Assembly: GCA_003254925.1 (NCBI GenBank)
Contig: QANZ01018613.1
Coordinates: 68,073-132,072, forward strand
Length of the DNA stretch: 64,000 nucleotides
Source: Chamaecrista fasciculata
Lineage: Eukaryota > Streptophyta > Magnoliopsida > Fabales > Fabaceae
Direction: 5' to 3'
Part shown: positions 10,608 to 21,417 of the stretch, in pieces
Layout of the letters: each line of letters starts with the position of its first letter
Position numbering within the stretch: position 1 is the stretch's first letter
Position numbers and translations under genes: made by a program
The notes under the pieces: model-generated
The model's database searches: none
Seen by the model: only the letters and a program-made list of their open reading frames with translations
Told to the model about the DNA's origin: nothing

Positions 10608-11079
10608 ACCCAACAATTGTGTTACTTAAAAAAAAATCAGAAAACCAGTACACTGAAGTTACACAATTTCTTAACATTGACTCAAGATCCTTACATGCAT
10701 TTCAGAAACAAATCATATGATTTGCTTCTGGCATCCAGAACATGAGCAAGTCAGTTTGATTACATAAAGGAAATAAACAAGCTTAGGAATAATATCTTAG
10801 ACTGTATTCCATATAATAATTTTTTTTTGCCTGTGGCCAAGTAAATAATGGCTTGAGAAAAAAAAATTATATTATTATATGGAATACAGTCTAAGATATT
10901 ATTCCTAAGCTTGTTTATTTCCTTTATGTAATGCAAACTGACTTGCTCATGTTCTGGATGCCAGAAGCAAATCATATGATTTATTTCTGAAATGCATGTA
11001 AGGATCTTGAATCAATGTTAAAAATTTCGGTGTACTGGTTTTCTGATTTTTTTTTTTTTGAGTCACACAATTGTTGGGT
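10608..11079. repeat. long near-perfect inverted repeat (hairpin), arms about 220 bp
   Basis: The left arm (10608-about 10828) and right arm (about 10858-11079) are reverse complements with only scattered mismatches. The outer ends pair as ACCCAACAATTGTGT with ACACAATTGTTGGGT. The inner ends pair around ATATAATAATTTTTTTT. The unpaired loop is only about 30 nt. A transcript through it would fold into a very long double-stranded RNA. A further direct copy of the outer motif AAGGATCTTGAGTCAATGTTA follows at 11080-11100, overlapping the end of the F-box frame. No transposon ends or target duplication were recognised. Confidence 0.9.
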
Positions 11080-11097
11080 AAGGATCTTGAGTCAATG

Positions 11098-12268
11098 TTA
11101 ATACATAGGTTCAATCCAAGTGGCCATTAATGGCTCCTTTGTATTGTAGAATCTCTTCACAATGCCTTCACCATCAACATGGAATTTTCTTGTCTCAAAT
11201 GAATAATACAAAATGCTATTGCCATGAAATCTGGGAAAATAAATCCTGTTCTCTGTACCCGCAATCCTTGCTTCTTTGCAAACACATGAAGATTGAGAAA
11301 CATATATCACATTCTTTCCTATACTCCCCAACTTTTCCCAACGCATTTCAGTTAAATCCAACCTGAAGGCTTTTAACCAGTTCCCCATATGACCTACAAA
11401 TATTGACACAAGGCTTCCATGACACTCAACTAAGAAACTTTGGTGAAAATATTTGCAAGGTGCTCGAAGTTCGTTTAAAACAACCCAGCTAAGCTCTCTA
11501 GTTTGGGGTTGCAAGTTAAAGGTATAGTGCAAAAATGACAGCTTTCCATTTTGCCCCAAAAGATAAAAGGCTCCTCCAAAATACAAAGGGCTAGTGTTAT
11601 TTAACCAAAATACAGACCCATACTCTTTGTATGCATATTCCCATTGATTATCTGGTCTTATGTCAGCGACTAGAGTATGGAGATGAGAAGTAGTATTTGA
11701 TGGAGGAAGAAATGCACCACACCCCACAACTTTACAATATGGGGAAGTTGGTGAGTATGAGAAAGCCATGACACATGAAAGAGCACATACTTGTGTGGGT
11801 GTATCTTGTAATTTGATGATTTCTTCAGTAAATGGATTGAAGAATGAAATTGAGGATTTTTCATCACACATTAGCAACCAACCGTTGCTTGAACAACGAA
11901 CTACGCTTCCTTTTAGTGATTCAGGAAGATTCATGAGAAAACTAGTTCCATGAATAGGATCAATGAACTTTAAGGCAGTCATGTTGTTTGTAAGAAGCAG
12001 AAGGCACATTGATGATGATGAATGAAAGGTTTTATATCTTTGTAAAGCTTCTTTTCTTGAGAGCTTAGGGACTACAAAGCGCCAATAGCGACATACAGCG
12101 CGAATATTCCAGTATTCAAACTGGTTAAAACCCTCTGTAATTTTCATTAAGCAGTCTAATGGAAGATCAGAGAAAGATGTTTCTCTTACTGTTTGAATTT
12201 TGGTTTTGGTGGTATCTTCTTTTTCATCAATTTCTTGAACTTGGTTTTCTTGGGTGTAACGGAATAAC
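11098..12268 (-). CDS. F-box protein with DUF295 (KIB-type) domain, 3' exon
   Basis: An open reading frame of 389 residues ending with TAA at 11098-11100. An F-box lies near the N-terminus (FSDLPLDCLMKITEGFNQFEY to VCRYWRFVVPKL, about residues 33-72 of the exon). A DUF295 beta-propeller-like region follows (SSNGWLLMCDEKSSISFFNPF and later). Family role: substrate adaptor of an SCF ubiquitin ligase binding SKP1/ASK through the F-box; the substrate is unknown. No ATG lies upstream of the F-box within this frame. The frame instead opens at a 3' splice site (TTGTTGTTTAG, acceptor ending at 12269), with the exon starting on the third base of a codon. A GTATGT donor at 12354 would give an 86-nt intron from the upstream DUF295 segment, which is frameshifted. 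The gene may therefore be the last exon of a larger, possibly dead gene. Confidence 0.7.
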
Positions 12269-12354
12269 CTAAACAACAAAATGAGATGCGAGAGATTAAA
12301 ATCTATAAATCATTATGCAGACAAGATGAAATTTTGATAATTATGTGTACATAC

Positions 12355-13299
12355 TTGATTACATGATGAGGTACTAGAATCTTTGGAGAACTGCATGATG
12401 AGGTAACTTAGGACATTGTAATAAACTAACTGATAGACAATAATCTTTAACGGTGAACGAATACAAGCTTTGGTCATTTGGAAGAGTGAAGTATATAGAA
12501 TCACCTTTCCCAAATACAGGACACCAAGAATCACCTAACGCATTATTGAAGAAAATAGCATGACCCATCAAATTATTAGCTCTCTTCCAAATCATTGTAT
12601 CAAAATCTAATTTGAACACACAAACTTCAGTCACAGTAACTTGCTTCATCTTTGACTCCACAACCACAATGTACACATTCAATAGCTCCCCACAACATTC
12701 AATGAGGTTATTCATATACGTAATCTTAAGTGAGAGTCCCACTGTATTCATTGTCTTTCTCTCAGGCAATCGACATAACTGCTGAATACTCAGATGATCC
12801 TGTTTGTCCACTTCGAGTTTGACTAGTTTATCTCCACTAGACGTAAGAGAATACAACTTTCCATTGCAAGAAACACACCCATGAAGAGACTCACGTACCA
12901 ATTTGCCATAAGGAATCTCAATCCACCGACTGTTTTCATGTGAGGGACGTATAAATATCAGGATCTTCATCAGGTGATGATGACAGGAAAAAGTGTGATA
13001 TTTTCTGGGTGGGCTTCAAGAACAGAGGAGGCAAGTGGATGAAACAACCACAAGAATGAGAATTTTTGGTTCCAAAGAGACAAGTATGTGTGATTATCTT
13101 GGGAGAGAAGGAACCAACCACAAGAATAAGCAACAATGCAAGAATCACCAATCGACTTAGGAATTGGCTTGCAGTAGATTGCTTGAGGGTGAGACGACAT
13201 AGAACAGAAAATTAGGTGATCTTTCTTTCGGTGACTATGTTTGTATACAAGGCATGGGCATGGCTCTGAAGAGCAACCTTTCTTCTTCCCACCACACAT
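12355..13299 (-). pseudogene. frameshifted DUF295-domain gene segment
   Basis: Read on the minus strand, DUF295 similarity starts at an ATG (13297-13299). It runs as CPCLVYKHS and CGWFLLSQDNHTYLSLW in one frame. It continues as HLPPLFLKPTQKISHFFLSSSPDEDP in a second frame (about 13040-12940), then as RWIEIPYGKL through GDSIYFTLPNDQSLYSF in a third (12970-12374). Two small indels, near 13040 and 12945, therefore break the frame. There is no F-box in front of this copy. It lies head to tail with the F-box/DUF295 exon, joined by a plausible 86-nt intron. Either a decayed tandem duplicate or the first half of a DUF295-F-box-DUF295 fusion gene. Confidence 0.65.
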
Positions 13300-13407
13300 T
13301 GTAATATTTTTGCGAATTCGAACTCATTTCGCGCACCAGATTATGATGGAAGAATCTCTCAAATTGTATTTACAAAAGCTTGAGACTTTGCTACGGATGA
13401 TTAGTCC

Positions 13408-13460
13408 TTAGCTTGTCAGGGGATACCTTAGGATAGCTTGTCAGGGGATACCTTAGGAAA
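13408..13460. repeat. tandem duplication of a 24-bp unit
   Basis: Two adjacent copies of a unit containing GCTTGTCAGGGGATACC, followed by TTAGGA. Confidence 0.8.
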
Positions 13461-14152
13461 CCAAAAAATACCGGAGACTTTGGTTAGATAATACTAAGTG
13501 TTGCAAACCCTTATTGATTCCCAGAGATAGCAATACAATTCTGATGTTTCTGAAGCGAAACTGTAAGGCATAATTAACACTCTTATTATCTGGTTCAAAA
13601 AAAAAAACACTCTTATTACAGGGTTTTTTTTAGAATAATAAGGATAATTTAAGTGAGATGGATGGATGGATACTTTGAGGATGTTCAAGATTTACAGTTT
13701 TAAAAGATTTTATTTTCAAATTTAAAGTTATAAGCTTATTTAAATTAATATCCACGGACAAAGATACGTGTTAGTCCATATTTAATTTGTTGTATAATAC
13801 GGATAATAAGTTGAGATGGAGATTTTGAGGATATTCTGAGTATTCAGTTATAATATATTTGTGTTTTTTGGGAAGATATAAAAAATTTATTCTTAAATTT
13901 AAAATTATTTAAAAGAATGTATCATTTTATTATTTTAAAGATTTGATCTTGTAAAAAGTAAAATCCTTTTAAAATATTTCAAATATTATGATATCAGATA
14001 AAAAAAATTTGAGTTTATTAAATATAGATAAGATAAAAAAAATATTGAATAAACTAAATAAATTCAAACTTTGATCTCTACAAAAAAATATTTTATAGAA
14101 ATAACTCATTTTACTAAAATGTATTTTACAATAATTAATTTTATTTATAATA
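13461..14152. other. AT-rich spacer
   Basis: No gene or clear element is seen. The last nine bases are the left target duplication of the next element. Confidence 0.4.
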
Positions 14153-15325
14153 GGCCAAAATGCGAATTTGGTCCTGTAACTTTGCTCAAGTTTCCAAATT
14201 AGTCCTATAACTTTTTTTGTCTCGAATTTGGTCCTATATCTTTGCCCCAGGTCCCAAATCAGTCCTATATCTTTTTTATCTCAATTTTGGTCCCATATGT
14301 TTTGAAAACCTCACACCATTAGTCCTCTGTCTATTTTAAATTATAGTTTAGTCCTGAAAACTTCAAGTCCCTTTCACTTTAGTCTGTGACTATCAAAATG
14401 AAAGTGAAAGAGCATCCCTGAAGATTCTCAAACCTTACATCTTGGTCCCTAATCCATGAATTCTTCATGAAATGGAATAAAAATGTAAAAAATACACAAA
14501 TTAAAAGCAAATGACAGAGGGACCAAAACTGAAAATGCAAAAAATTTAAAACTCACTGGAAAACTTACGGAAATCGCCAAGAAACTCAAAAACTCATCCA
14601 AAAACCTCAATCGTCACTGAAATCTCACTCAAATAATCGCCCTCAAGTGCTTTAAGAAAGAATTTTCGAAAATCCAAATTTTTGAGGAGGGAGATGATAG
14701 AGATTCCCTTACATTTGGTGATTCCGAGAGAGAAGTTCTGAAATCCCTTACCTTTCTTTTATCACCTCCCTCCTCAAAAGTTTGGATTTTCGAAAATTCT
14801 TTCTTAAAACATTTGAGTGAAATTATTTGAGTGAGATTTCAGTGAGGATTGGGGTTTTTTGGATGAGCTCTTGAGTTTCTCGGCGATTTCCGTACATTTT
14901 CCGGCGAGTTTGGGGCATTTTCTGATGGGTTTTAAATTTTCTGCATTTTCAGTTTTAGTCCCTCTTTCGTTTGCTTTAATTTGTGGTGTTTTTGCATCTC
15001 TATTCCATTTCATGAAGAATTCATGGATTAGGGACCAAGATGTAAGGTTTGAGAATCATCAGGGATGTTCTTTCACTTTCATTTTGATAGTCAGGGACTA
15101 AAGTGAAAGGGACTTGAAGTTTTTAGGACTAAACTGTAATTTAAAATGGACGGAGGACTAACGGTGGGAGATTTTCAAAACATATGAGACCAAAACTGAG
15201 ACAAAAAAAGATATAGGACTGATTTGGGACCTGAAGCAAAGATACAAGACCAAATTCGAGACAAAAGTTATAGGACTGATTTGGCAACTGGAGTAAAGTT
15301 ATAGGACCAAATTCGCACTTTGACC
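14153..15325. mobile_element. 1.17-kb palindromic Mutator-like foldback element
   Basis: The ends GGCCAAAATGCGAATTTGGT and the inverse of ...AAATTCGCACTTTGACC are flanked by a perfect 9-bp target duplication, TTTATAATA (14144-14152 and 15326-15334). The inverted repetition runs almost to the centre. GGTCC-type blocks, a TGAATTCTTCATGAA-type block and an AATTTTCGAAAATCC-type block all recur in reverse orientation, so each arm is about 500-580 bp. It has no transposase. It belongs with the elements at 3821-4212 and 56804-57191. A transcript would form a long hairpin. Confidence 0.88.
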
Positions 15326-15534
15326 TTTATAATATTATAATTACTATTATATTTCACGTTGATTTAAATTTAAAATTAGTTTTTATTATAATAAAAAAAC
15401 TAAAGAAATTAATTTTTAATAAAATGAGTTGTTTGAACAAAATCATAAATTTAGAGAATATTTCATAATTTCTTTTTTTTTTTTGCCGAAAGATTTCATA
15501 ATTTCTTAAGTTTAGAAAATTTTTCACATTAAAC

Positions 15535-16131
15535 TAGTGTTGTCAGAACCAGACCGGACAGTCCGGGTTCAACCGGCAACTGAATACAAGGGTGTGGAGA
15601 GGCGGCTTTGCGAAGAATGTGGGCGTTTGCAGCGTGATAAACGCAGAACTGTGGGGGATCGTTGAGGGATTAAAGCTTGCTTGGTCTTCTTTTGCAGGTG
15701 ATTTTTTGTTGGATTCGAAGGAGTTGGTCGGTGAACTTCATTCATGTGCTGAGGGGAGGAAATAAGGCTGCTCATCGTTTGGCTACTTTGTTTGTTGGGC
15801 CTCTCCACCTGCTGAACTAGAAATAACTTGGCGAAAACCGGAGAATTGGGTCCAACCGCCAAACCGTCCAAAAAAACCGATGATTCACTCAATTTTTTTT
15901 TTTTAAATAAAAAAATTGATTAAAAATTATAAAAAGGCAAAGTGGAGACCCTCCTTCATTTTTTATCCTTCTTTTTCATTTTTTCTTTTAATATTTAGAA
16001 TAAAATAAATTACTAATTATATTAAAAATAATTATTTATTGCATCATTCGGTACGGCTAATGGTTCGACCAATCAGACCGTGAACCGAACACTAGTCCGA
16101 GTCTTTGTCCGATTCAGTTTTTACAACATTG
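15535..16131. mobile_element. non-autonomous hAT-type element carrying a LINE RNase H fragment
   Basis: Inverted ends (TAGTGTTGTCAGAACC and the inverse of TTTTTACAACATTG) are flanked by a perfect 8-bp target duplication, CATTAAAC (15527-15534 and 16132-16139). The size and duplication fit the hAT superfamily. The subterminal region is full of CCGG/GGTTCAACCGG motifs, as in the element at 55664-56261. Inside, 15590-15820 reads on the plus strand as part of a LINE-type RNase H domain (INAELWGIVEGLKLAW...LDSKELV), with a stop further on, so a LINE piece was captured or inserted. Confidence 0.8.
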
Positions 16132-16215
16132 CATTAAACCAAAGTTCAAAATGATTTTATGTATCTTAAATTTTTGTTTATCACTGCAATCATATTGTGC
16201 AATTAAAATATAAAT

Positions 16216-16484
16216 TTAGGTGAGTCGTGTTTGGCCAACCTAGCTCATCAATTTGGTGAGCGGAGTTGCCCACTTAATTCATCGGTCATCAATTTTTTTT
16301 ATTTCCCCATTTTTTTATGAACTTTTTAAAGTAAAAATATCTTTCACTACATTTAAAATTCTAGATTTTTTTTTTTAAATAAGGTGGGTTGGCTCACCAA
16401 CTCGCTAACTCACCTGAGTTAGCTCACCACGGGTTACAAGTTAGGTGAGCCAACCTATGCGAGCTATAACTCACCGGGTTAGGA
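16216..16484. repeat. MITE-like repeat rich in GGCTCACC motifs
   Basis: Opposed GGTGAGTC/GCTCACC blocks at both ends suggest a degraded inverted-repeat element. Precise ends and target duplication are not clear. A similar GGCTCAC-rich repeat lies near 63540-63700. Confidence 0.35.
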
Positions 16485-16550
16485 TTGTTTTGATGGCTAT
16501 ACCAAAGGTAGAACAAAAAACGTTGAATAAATTTCTTGTATTAAGTATTA

Positions 16551-17035
16551 GGTCGAAGTATCATTTTGGTCCTAAATTTATGTCTTAATGTTAACTTTGG
16601 TCTTTTATATTTTAAAATATTCAAATTAGTCCTAAGTGTTGGCAAAATGTTTCATATTGGTCCCAAACTATTAAATTTGATCATATTTCTCTCGTCTCTC
16701 ATTTCAAGTTCAAATGACCTTTTAAGAATAATTTGTAACTTTAAATTCGTTGCATTCAAATTTGAAAAGAGAAAAATATGACCTATTTTGCTTTGATGAT
16801 TTGACATCGTTTTCTAACGGCCTTAATTAGAAAGAAAAAGTATTATTTGAGAAAAATATGTAGCTTTGAAGTGAACTCATCACATTCGAACTTAAAACAA
16901 GATAAATATAATTATATTCAATAGTTTGGGACCAAAATAAAATATTTTGCTAACATTTAAATTGAACATTTTGGAACATAAAGGACGAAAATGAATATTA
17001 GAGTATACATTTAGGACCAAAATAACAATTTAACC
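16551..17035. mobile_element. Mutator-like MITE, family B copy 1
   Basis: Inverted ends with ATTTTGGTCCTAAAT near 16562 and its inverse near 17009-17023. Flanking 9-mers TAAGTATTA (16542-16550) and TTAGTATTA (17036-17044) agree at 8 of 9 positions. The interior (TTTGATCATATTTCTCTCGT...) matches the element at 34824-35361, so both belong to one family. Confidence 0.8.
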
Positions 17036-17085
17036 TTAGTATTATTATACATATCTCTAATTAACAAGCATGCTTCTCCACTTAT

Positions 17086-17092
<7 letters not shown>

Positions 17093-17146
<54 letters not shown>
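17093..17146. repeat. (AG)n microsatellite
   Basis: An uninterrupted AG dinucleotide run of about 54 bp. Confidence 0.97.
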
Positions 17147-17149
<3 letters not shown>

Positions 17150-18507
17150 ACTTGATAATTTTTTTTTTTATTAAGAGTTCACTTGATAGTTAATACAATG
17201 ATGAAGAAACCGAATTAGCCTTGAATCACTCTCAGACAAACTAAAACTCATAATAATAATTTTTTTTCTTTTTTTTTTTAAAAAAAAGCATGATAATTAA
17301 CATACATAGCAATATAATAAATTAATAATAATGAGGAGGATGGATATATAGATATAGCAAACACCACTCATTTTCCTGTTTAGGCAAAATTTATATTAAA
17401 TTTCTTATATTCTTACTGTCAAATTTTCTCATCAACATTTAATACATGATAAAAGTTTTATATATCATAGAAAAAAAATATTAAATATTATTTTTTACAT
17501 GATCAACCATAACTATAAACTCAACGCTGGCCGCGTCATGAATTGCCGTATCCCATCGGCATATATCACATCCATTCATTTCATTTTTACAAAACTAAAA
17601 ACTGATATGATTCAACTAGTTAATTATACAACATACTGTATTATTCATTTAATTCTTGGCTCCATTCACTTTTTGCATTTTTATTTTAGTAAATTTATGA
17701 TTTAAAGTTTTTAAAAATAGTAGTTGCATGTGACTCAAAGCATGCAAAAAATCACTAATCTATACTATATTATATGGCTCAACACCTTATGGTTGGTCAA
17801 AAATAGTGAATTAAAAAATTAAAAAAGAAAAAAAAAATCACCCACTCTCTCTCCCACTCACTCTCCCCACTTCTTTAAAAAAAATAAATGAATTAAAAAA
17901 ATGTAAAAAATAATTAAAAATTAAAAATGTCACCACTCTCTCTCCACTCACTCTCCCCATATGAGGTAATTTCAAATTGGTCCTAAATATTTTATAATTT
18001 CTCAAATTCGTCCCAAACTTACACTTTTATCAATATAAAAATTTAATATAATCTTCAACTTTCGGGCACGCCAAACCCCTAGTATTAATATATGATGATG
18101 TAGGCTACCAAGTGTTTCTCGAACGATTAAGTCAGTGACATGGTCATGAAGATTTAGAATGTTAGAATTGAGTGAAATAGTAGCATATTATTCATATAAA
18201 AAATAATTATGTATGAATTCAGTTTTAGTTCAAGATTTCATACTCATTATGTACACTACAATTTAAGAATAAAATTTAAAATTTTTCACAAGTAATAACA
18301 AAATAGAATGCCAAACTAAAAAATGTGATAAAAATTGATCAAAGCTTCAATTCTCTTAGTGACCTAGTCAATTTTTTTTGTGTTTTTTTTTTTCAGATCA
18401 ACTTATTTGTACTAATTTTATCTAGATTAATCTGGTCCAATCAAATTTGACCAATCCAATGATTTAAAGAGTTTAACTAACCGATTGTCTATCTTTATAC
18501 AATTTTT
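17147..18507. other. gene-free AT-rich spacer
   Basis: No supported gene. There are two similar CACTCTCTCTCC/CACTCACTCTCCCC patches (about 17841-17870 and 17931-17960) and poly-A/T runs. Confidence 0.4.
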
Positions 18508-19078
18508 TAGGGGTGTTCATTGGGTTGGGCTAATCCGCCAACCCGCTAAAACTAACCCAACCCATTAGTTTGGGTTGGTTTGGGTTGGGTTGGCGGGTTG
18601 GTTTGGGTTCAAAAAGTTGAGCCCGCTGTGGTTTGGGTTGGGCTGCGGGTTTTAAGATTTTGAGCCCGCTCAACCCAAACCAACCCGCCGGCTCGCAAAA
18701 ATATTAAATAAAAAATAAAAATTAATTTTTATTTAGTTAAAATTCTATTTTAATATCACAAATAATATTATTTTTACAATTTGATCAATTAATAAATTTT
18801 TATTCTCAATTTAGTCCATAAAAAATAAATTGTGAAGGACCAAATTAAAGAAAAAAATTTAAGAGAGACCAAATTTTTTATAAAATAAATATATAAAAAA
18901 TAAAAAAAAACTAGTATGGGCCAACCCGTCAACCCAACCCAAACCAACCCGTCACTGTTTGGTTTGGGTTGACTCAATTATTTTCTTTTGCCCAACTCAA
19001 CCCAACCCGCCAAATAAATTAATGAGCTCGAACCAACCCGCCCTAAACCCAATCTAATCCAGCCCGTGAACACCCCTA
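18508..19078. mobile_element. hAT-type MITE with perfect TIRs and 8-bp duplication
   Basis: Ends TAGGGGTGTTCA and TGAACACCCCTA are perfect 12-bp inverses. They are flanked by CAATTTTT on both sides (18500-18507 and 19079-19086). Subterminal regions consist of repeated GGGTTGGGTTGG-type motifs on one side and AACCCAACCC on the other. It has no coding capacity. Related, less intact copies lie at 36055-36593 and about 59151-59950. Confidence 0.9.
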
Positions 19079-19680
19079 CAATTTTTAGTCAGATGTTCAT
19101 ATCTGAGTTTTATAATACTGTGCTTCACATTATTACTTTATTTAATACAAAAATGTTAAATTAAAGATTGTTTCATTTATTAGCTTGTTAGTTTATTTTA
19201 CATCAATAGATCATTAGTGTTAATAAAGATTTGATATTAAACTTATTAATGTTGATCTCAATTTAACATATTCTGTTAAGTAAATCAATGATATTAGATT
19301 CTAGAGATATCATTTTTTTAAATCAAATTTAAAGGAAAACAATTAAAACTTGATCATAAGATAAGAGGCAAAAAAAAGAAAATCATTTTACCTATATTTT
19401 ATATGTTTTATATTTTTAATATATAATTTTGAGAGATCCATTTAAAATTTTCAAAATCACATAATGTATAAAATATAAATACTTACATATATCAAAAATT
19501 ATTTCCAATTAATCTAAGATGAAATAAAAGTATATTTGAATTAAATTATTTTTTACAAATAATTTTAAATTTTTTTAAAACATCCCAAAACCTAAACTCA
19601 TTAATTATTATTAAAGCAGTAATTTCCAACAAATTTTTCTGATAAGCAAAATTTAAATAAAAAAAAAGTTTTTGATAAGG
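19079..19680. other. AT-rich spacer upstream of the LARP1A promoter
   Basis: No gene or element end is recognised. Confidence 0.4.
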
Positions 19681-19871
19681 GCTCTTTGGGCCCCAAAGTA
19701 ACAAACCCTTTTAGTTTTAACCCACACATAAAAACACAACCCACAGTTTGACGTCTCCTTCCTTATAACGTCTTCCAATGCCACGTGTATCCATCAGCCA
19801 ATCAAAATCTCGCGAGCACGCACACTCCTATTTACGATAGGGCACACTCTTTTCCTTCCTATTTATATCTA
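19681..19871 (+). promoter_or_regulatory. distal LARP1A promoter elements (site II, G-box, CCAAT)
   Basis: TGGGCC inside a near-palindrome (CTTTGGGCCCCAAAG, 19684-19698) resembles the site II motif common in plant ribosome and translation genes. A G-box/ABRE core, CCACGTGT, lies at 19781-19788 and GCCAATC at about 19798-19804. They are separated from the presumed TATA box by a 472-bp MITE. Without the MITE the G-box would be about 85 bp from the TATA. Confidence 0.45.
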
Positions 19872-20343
19872 GGCAAAAATTACTTTTTTAGTTTTCAAAC
19901 TTTATAGTCATTTTTACTTTTATCCTTAATGTACTAATTTTGACCTCAAAATTTCACATTTGATTAATTTTATCATTTGATCTTTTTTTTTTATCCATCT
20001 GGTATTCGAGGATTTGACAGAACTAATATGGACTCAACTTGCATTTCACACCTAAGTGATACAAAATCGCTTATCACTTTGACAAACTTCTGGTTGGTAA
20101 TTAATTGATGAAAAATTTCACGTGATCAGTAATATGCAATATATAATTATTAGGAAAAAATTCAAATATTAATTTATATTGAAAATCATGATGACATCTG
20201 TTGTTAATTTATTAAAGGAAGATATGTGAAGAATAAATTTGATTAAAATGTGAAACTTTTAGGACTAAATTGACAATAAACAAACTTTAGAGAGAAAAGT
20301 GAAAGTTAGTAAAACGTCTGAGAACCGAAAATGTAATTTTTCC
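19872..20343. mobile_element. Mutator-like MITE inserted in the LARP1A promoter
   Basis: The ends GGCAAAAATTACTTTTTTAG and the inverse of ...AAAATGTAATTTTTCC face each other, and the inner TTTTCAAACTTTATAGT / AACTTTAGAGAG blocks are also inverted. Flanking 9-mers TTATATCTA (19863-19871) and TTACGTATA (20344-20352) match at only 6 of 9, so the duplication is likely but worn. No coding capacity. Confidence 0.65.
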
Positions 20344-20348
20344 TTACG

Positions 20349-20354
20349 TATATA
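20349..20354 (+). promoter_or_regulatory. TATA box of LARP1A (candidate)
   Basis: TATATA directly after the MITE. Transcription would begin near 20375-20390, in the pyrimidine-rich CACTTTTTCACTCGCTC, about 410 bp before the start codon. Confidence 0.45.
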
Positions 20355-20589
20355 TACGCGCTAAAAAAACCTCAAGCTCACTTTTTCACTCGCTCGTCGC
20401 ACTTCGTCGTTGGCGTCTGCAACTTGTTATAGCGAAGCACTAACATCACCCTCACTGTCCACACAAACCCTAATCCTCGCCATTCTAAACTCCATTATCG
20501 CTCACATAACCTATCTCTAATTCTTACTTCGATCACAACTTCTCAGTGTTTAGGGTTCTTGCATTCAATCCTTCATAGCTCTAAAACGG

Positions 20590-20619
20590 ATGGGAATTGT
20601 TGATTCGACTGGCAAGTAA
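20590..20619 (+). other. 10-codon upstream ORF or first 5'-UTR splice donor in the LARP1A leader
   Basis: ATG GGA ATT ... AAG TAA gives a nine-residue upstream peptide (MGIVDSTGK). The same TAA overlaps CAAGTAAAT, which could be a splice donor. If the leader is spliced there, the upstream ORF would extend into the next exon. Confidence 0.35.
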
Positions 20620-20791
20620 ATTTGGTCTTCTTGTTAAATTTTTATCGCATTTTTAATTAATCTTTTGAGTTTGTGTTTATCGTTTTTTGTGGGTTGTGAG
20701 CTGTGTGACTGTGGAGTTTGGTGAGAGAGTGTGAGAGTGAGGTTTATTGGAATTTGGGATTTGGGATTTGAGAGTCGGGTGATTGGTAGTG

Positions 20792-21355
20792 ATGGTGATT
20801 GCTGAGACTGAGGTTGGTGAGGATCAGAAGGGGATTAATGCCCCGAAATCGCCGTGGAAGACTCCTGTTGTTGATGGGAACGGGAGGGATGTGGCTGTTA
20901 TGATGGGTACTGAGTCCTGGCCAACTCTCTCTGATGCCCAAGGACCCAAGAATTCGGAGAATGCGGCGAAGCTTGACGATACGGCTTCCAAGGGCGATGG
21001 AATAGCCGCAACTAAGCCAATCTCTGGGGAGGTTACTTCCCGTCCTCCGCCTGTGCAGGTCAGTTTGTCTCCTTTATGCAATAAAATGGGGATTGATATC
21101 TTTTTATGATTTTCGTGTATTGTGGGTTTATCTGTGAGTTTCTGCTGTCAGAAATCTGTATGGAATTTGACCTTTTAGGACAGACATTGATATCTTTTTA
21201 TGATTTTCATGTATTGAGTGAGTCCATTAAGTTGTGAGTTGTGTGAGACAGACATTGATATCTTTTTATGATTTTCATGTATTGAGTGAGTCCATTAAGT
21301 TGTGAGTTGTGTGACTAATGACTCAAGTTAAAGAGCAGTTTTTATAATAATTCTT

Positions 21356-21417
<62 letters not shown>

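Noticed and set aside
10608-11079. microRNA precursor
   Set aside because: Arms are far too long and too perfectly paired for a plant miRNA gene; a long-hairpin siRNA source is the better description.
20783-20791. Slightly earlier start of LARP1A
   Set aside because: The frame is open upstream to a TTG, but the first ATG is at 20792, followed by a family-like N-terminus.
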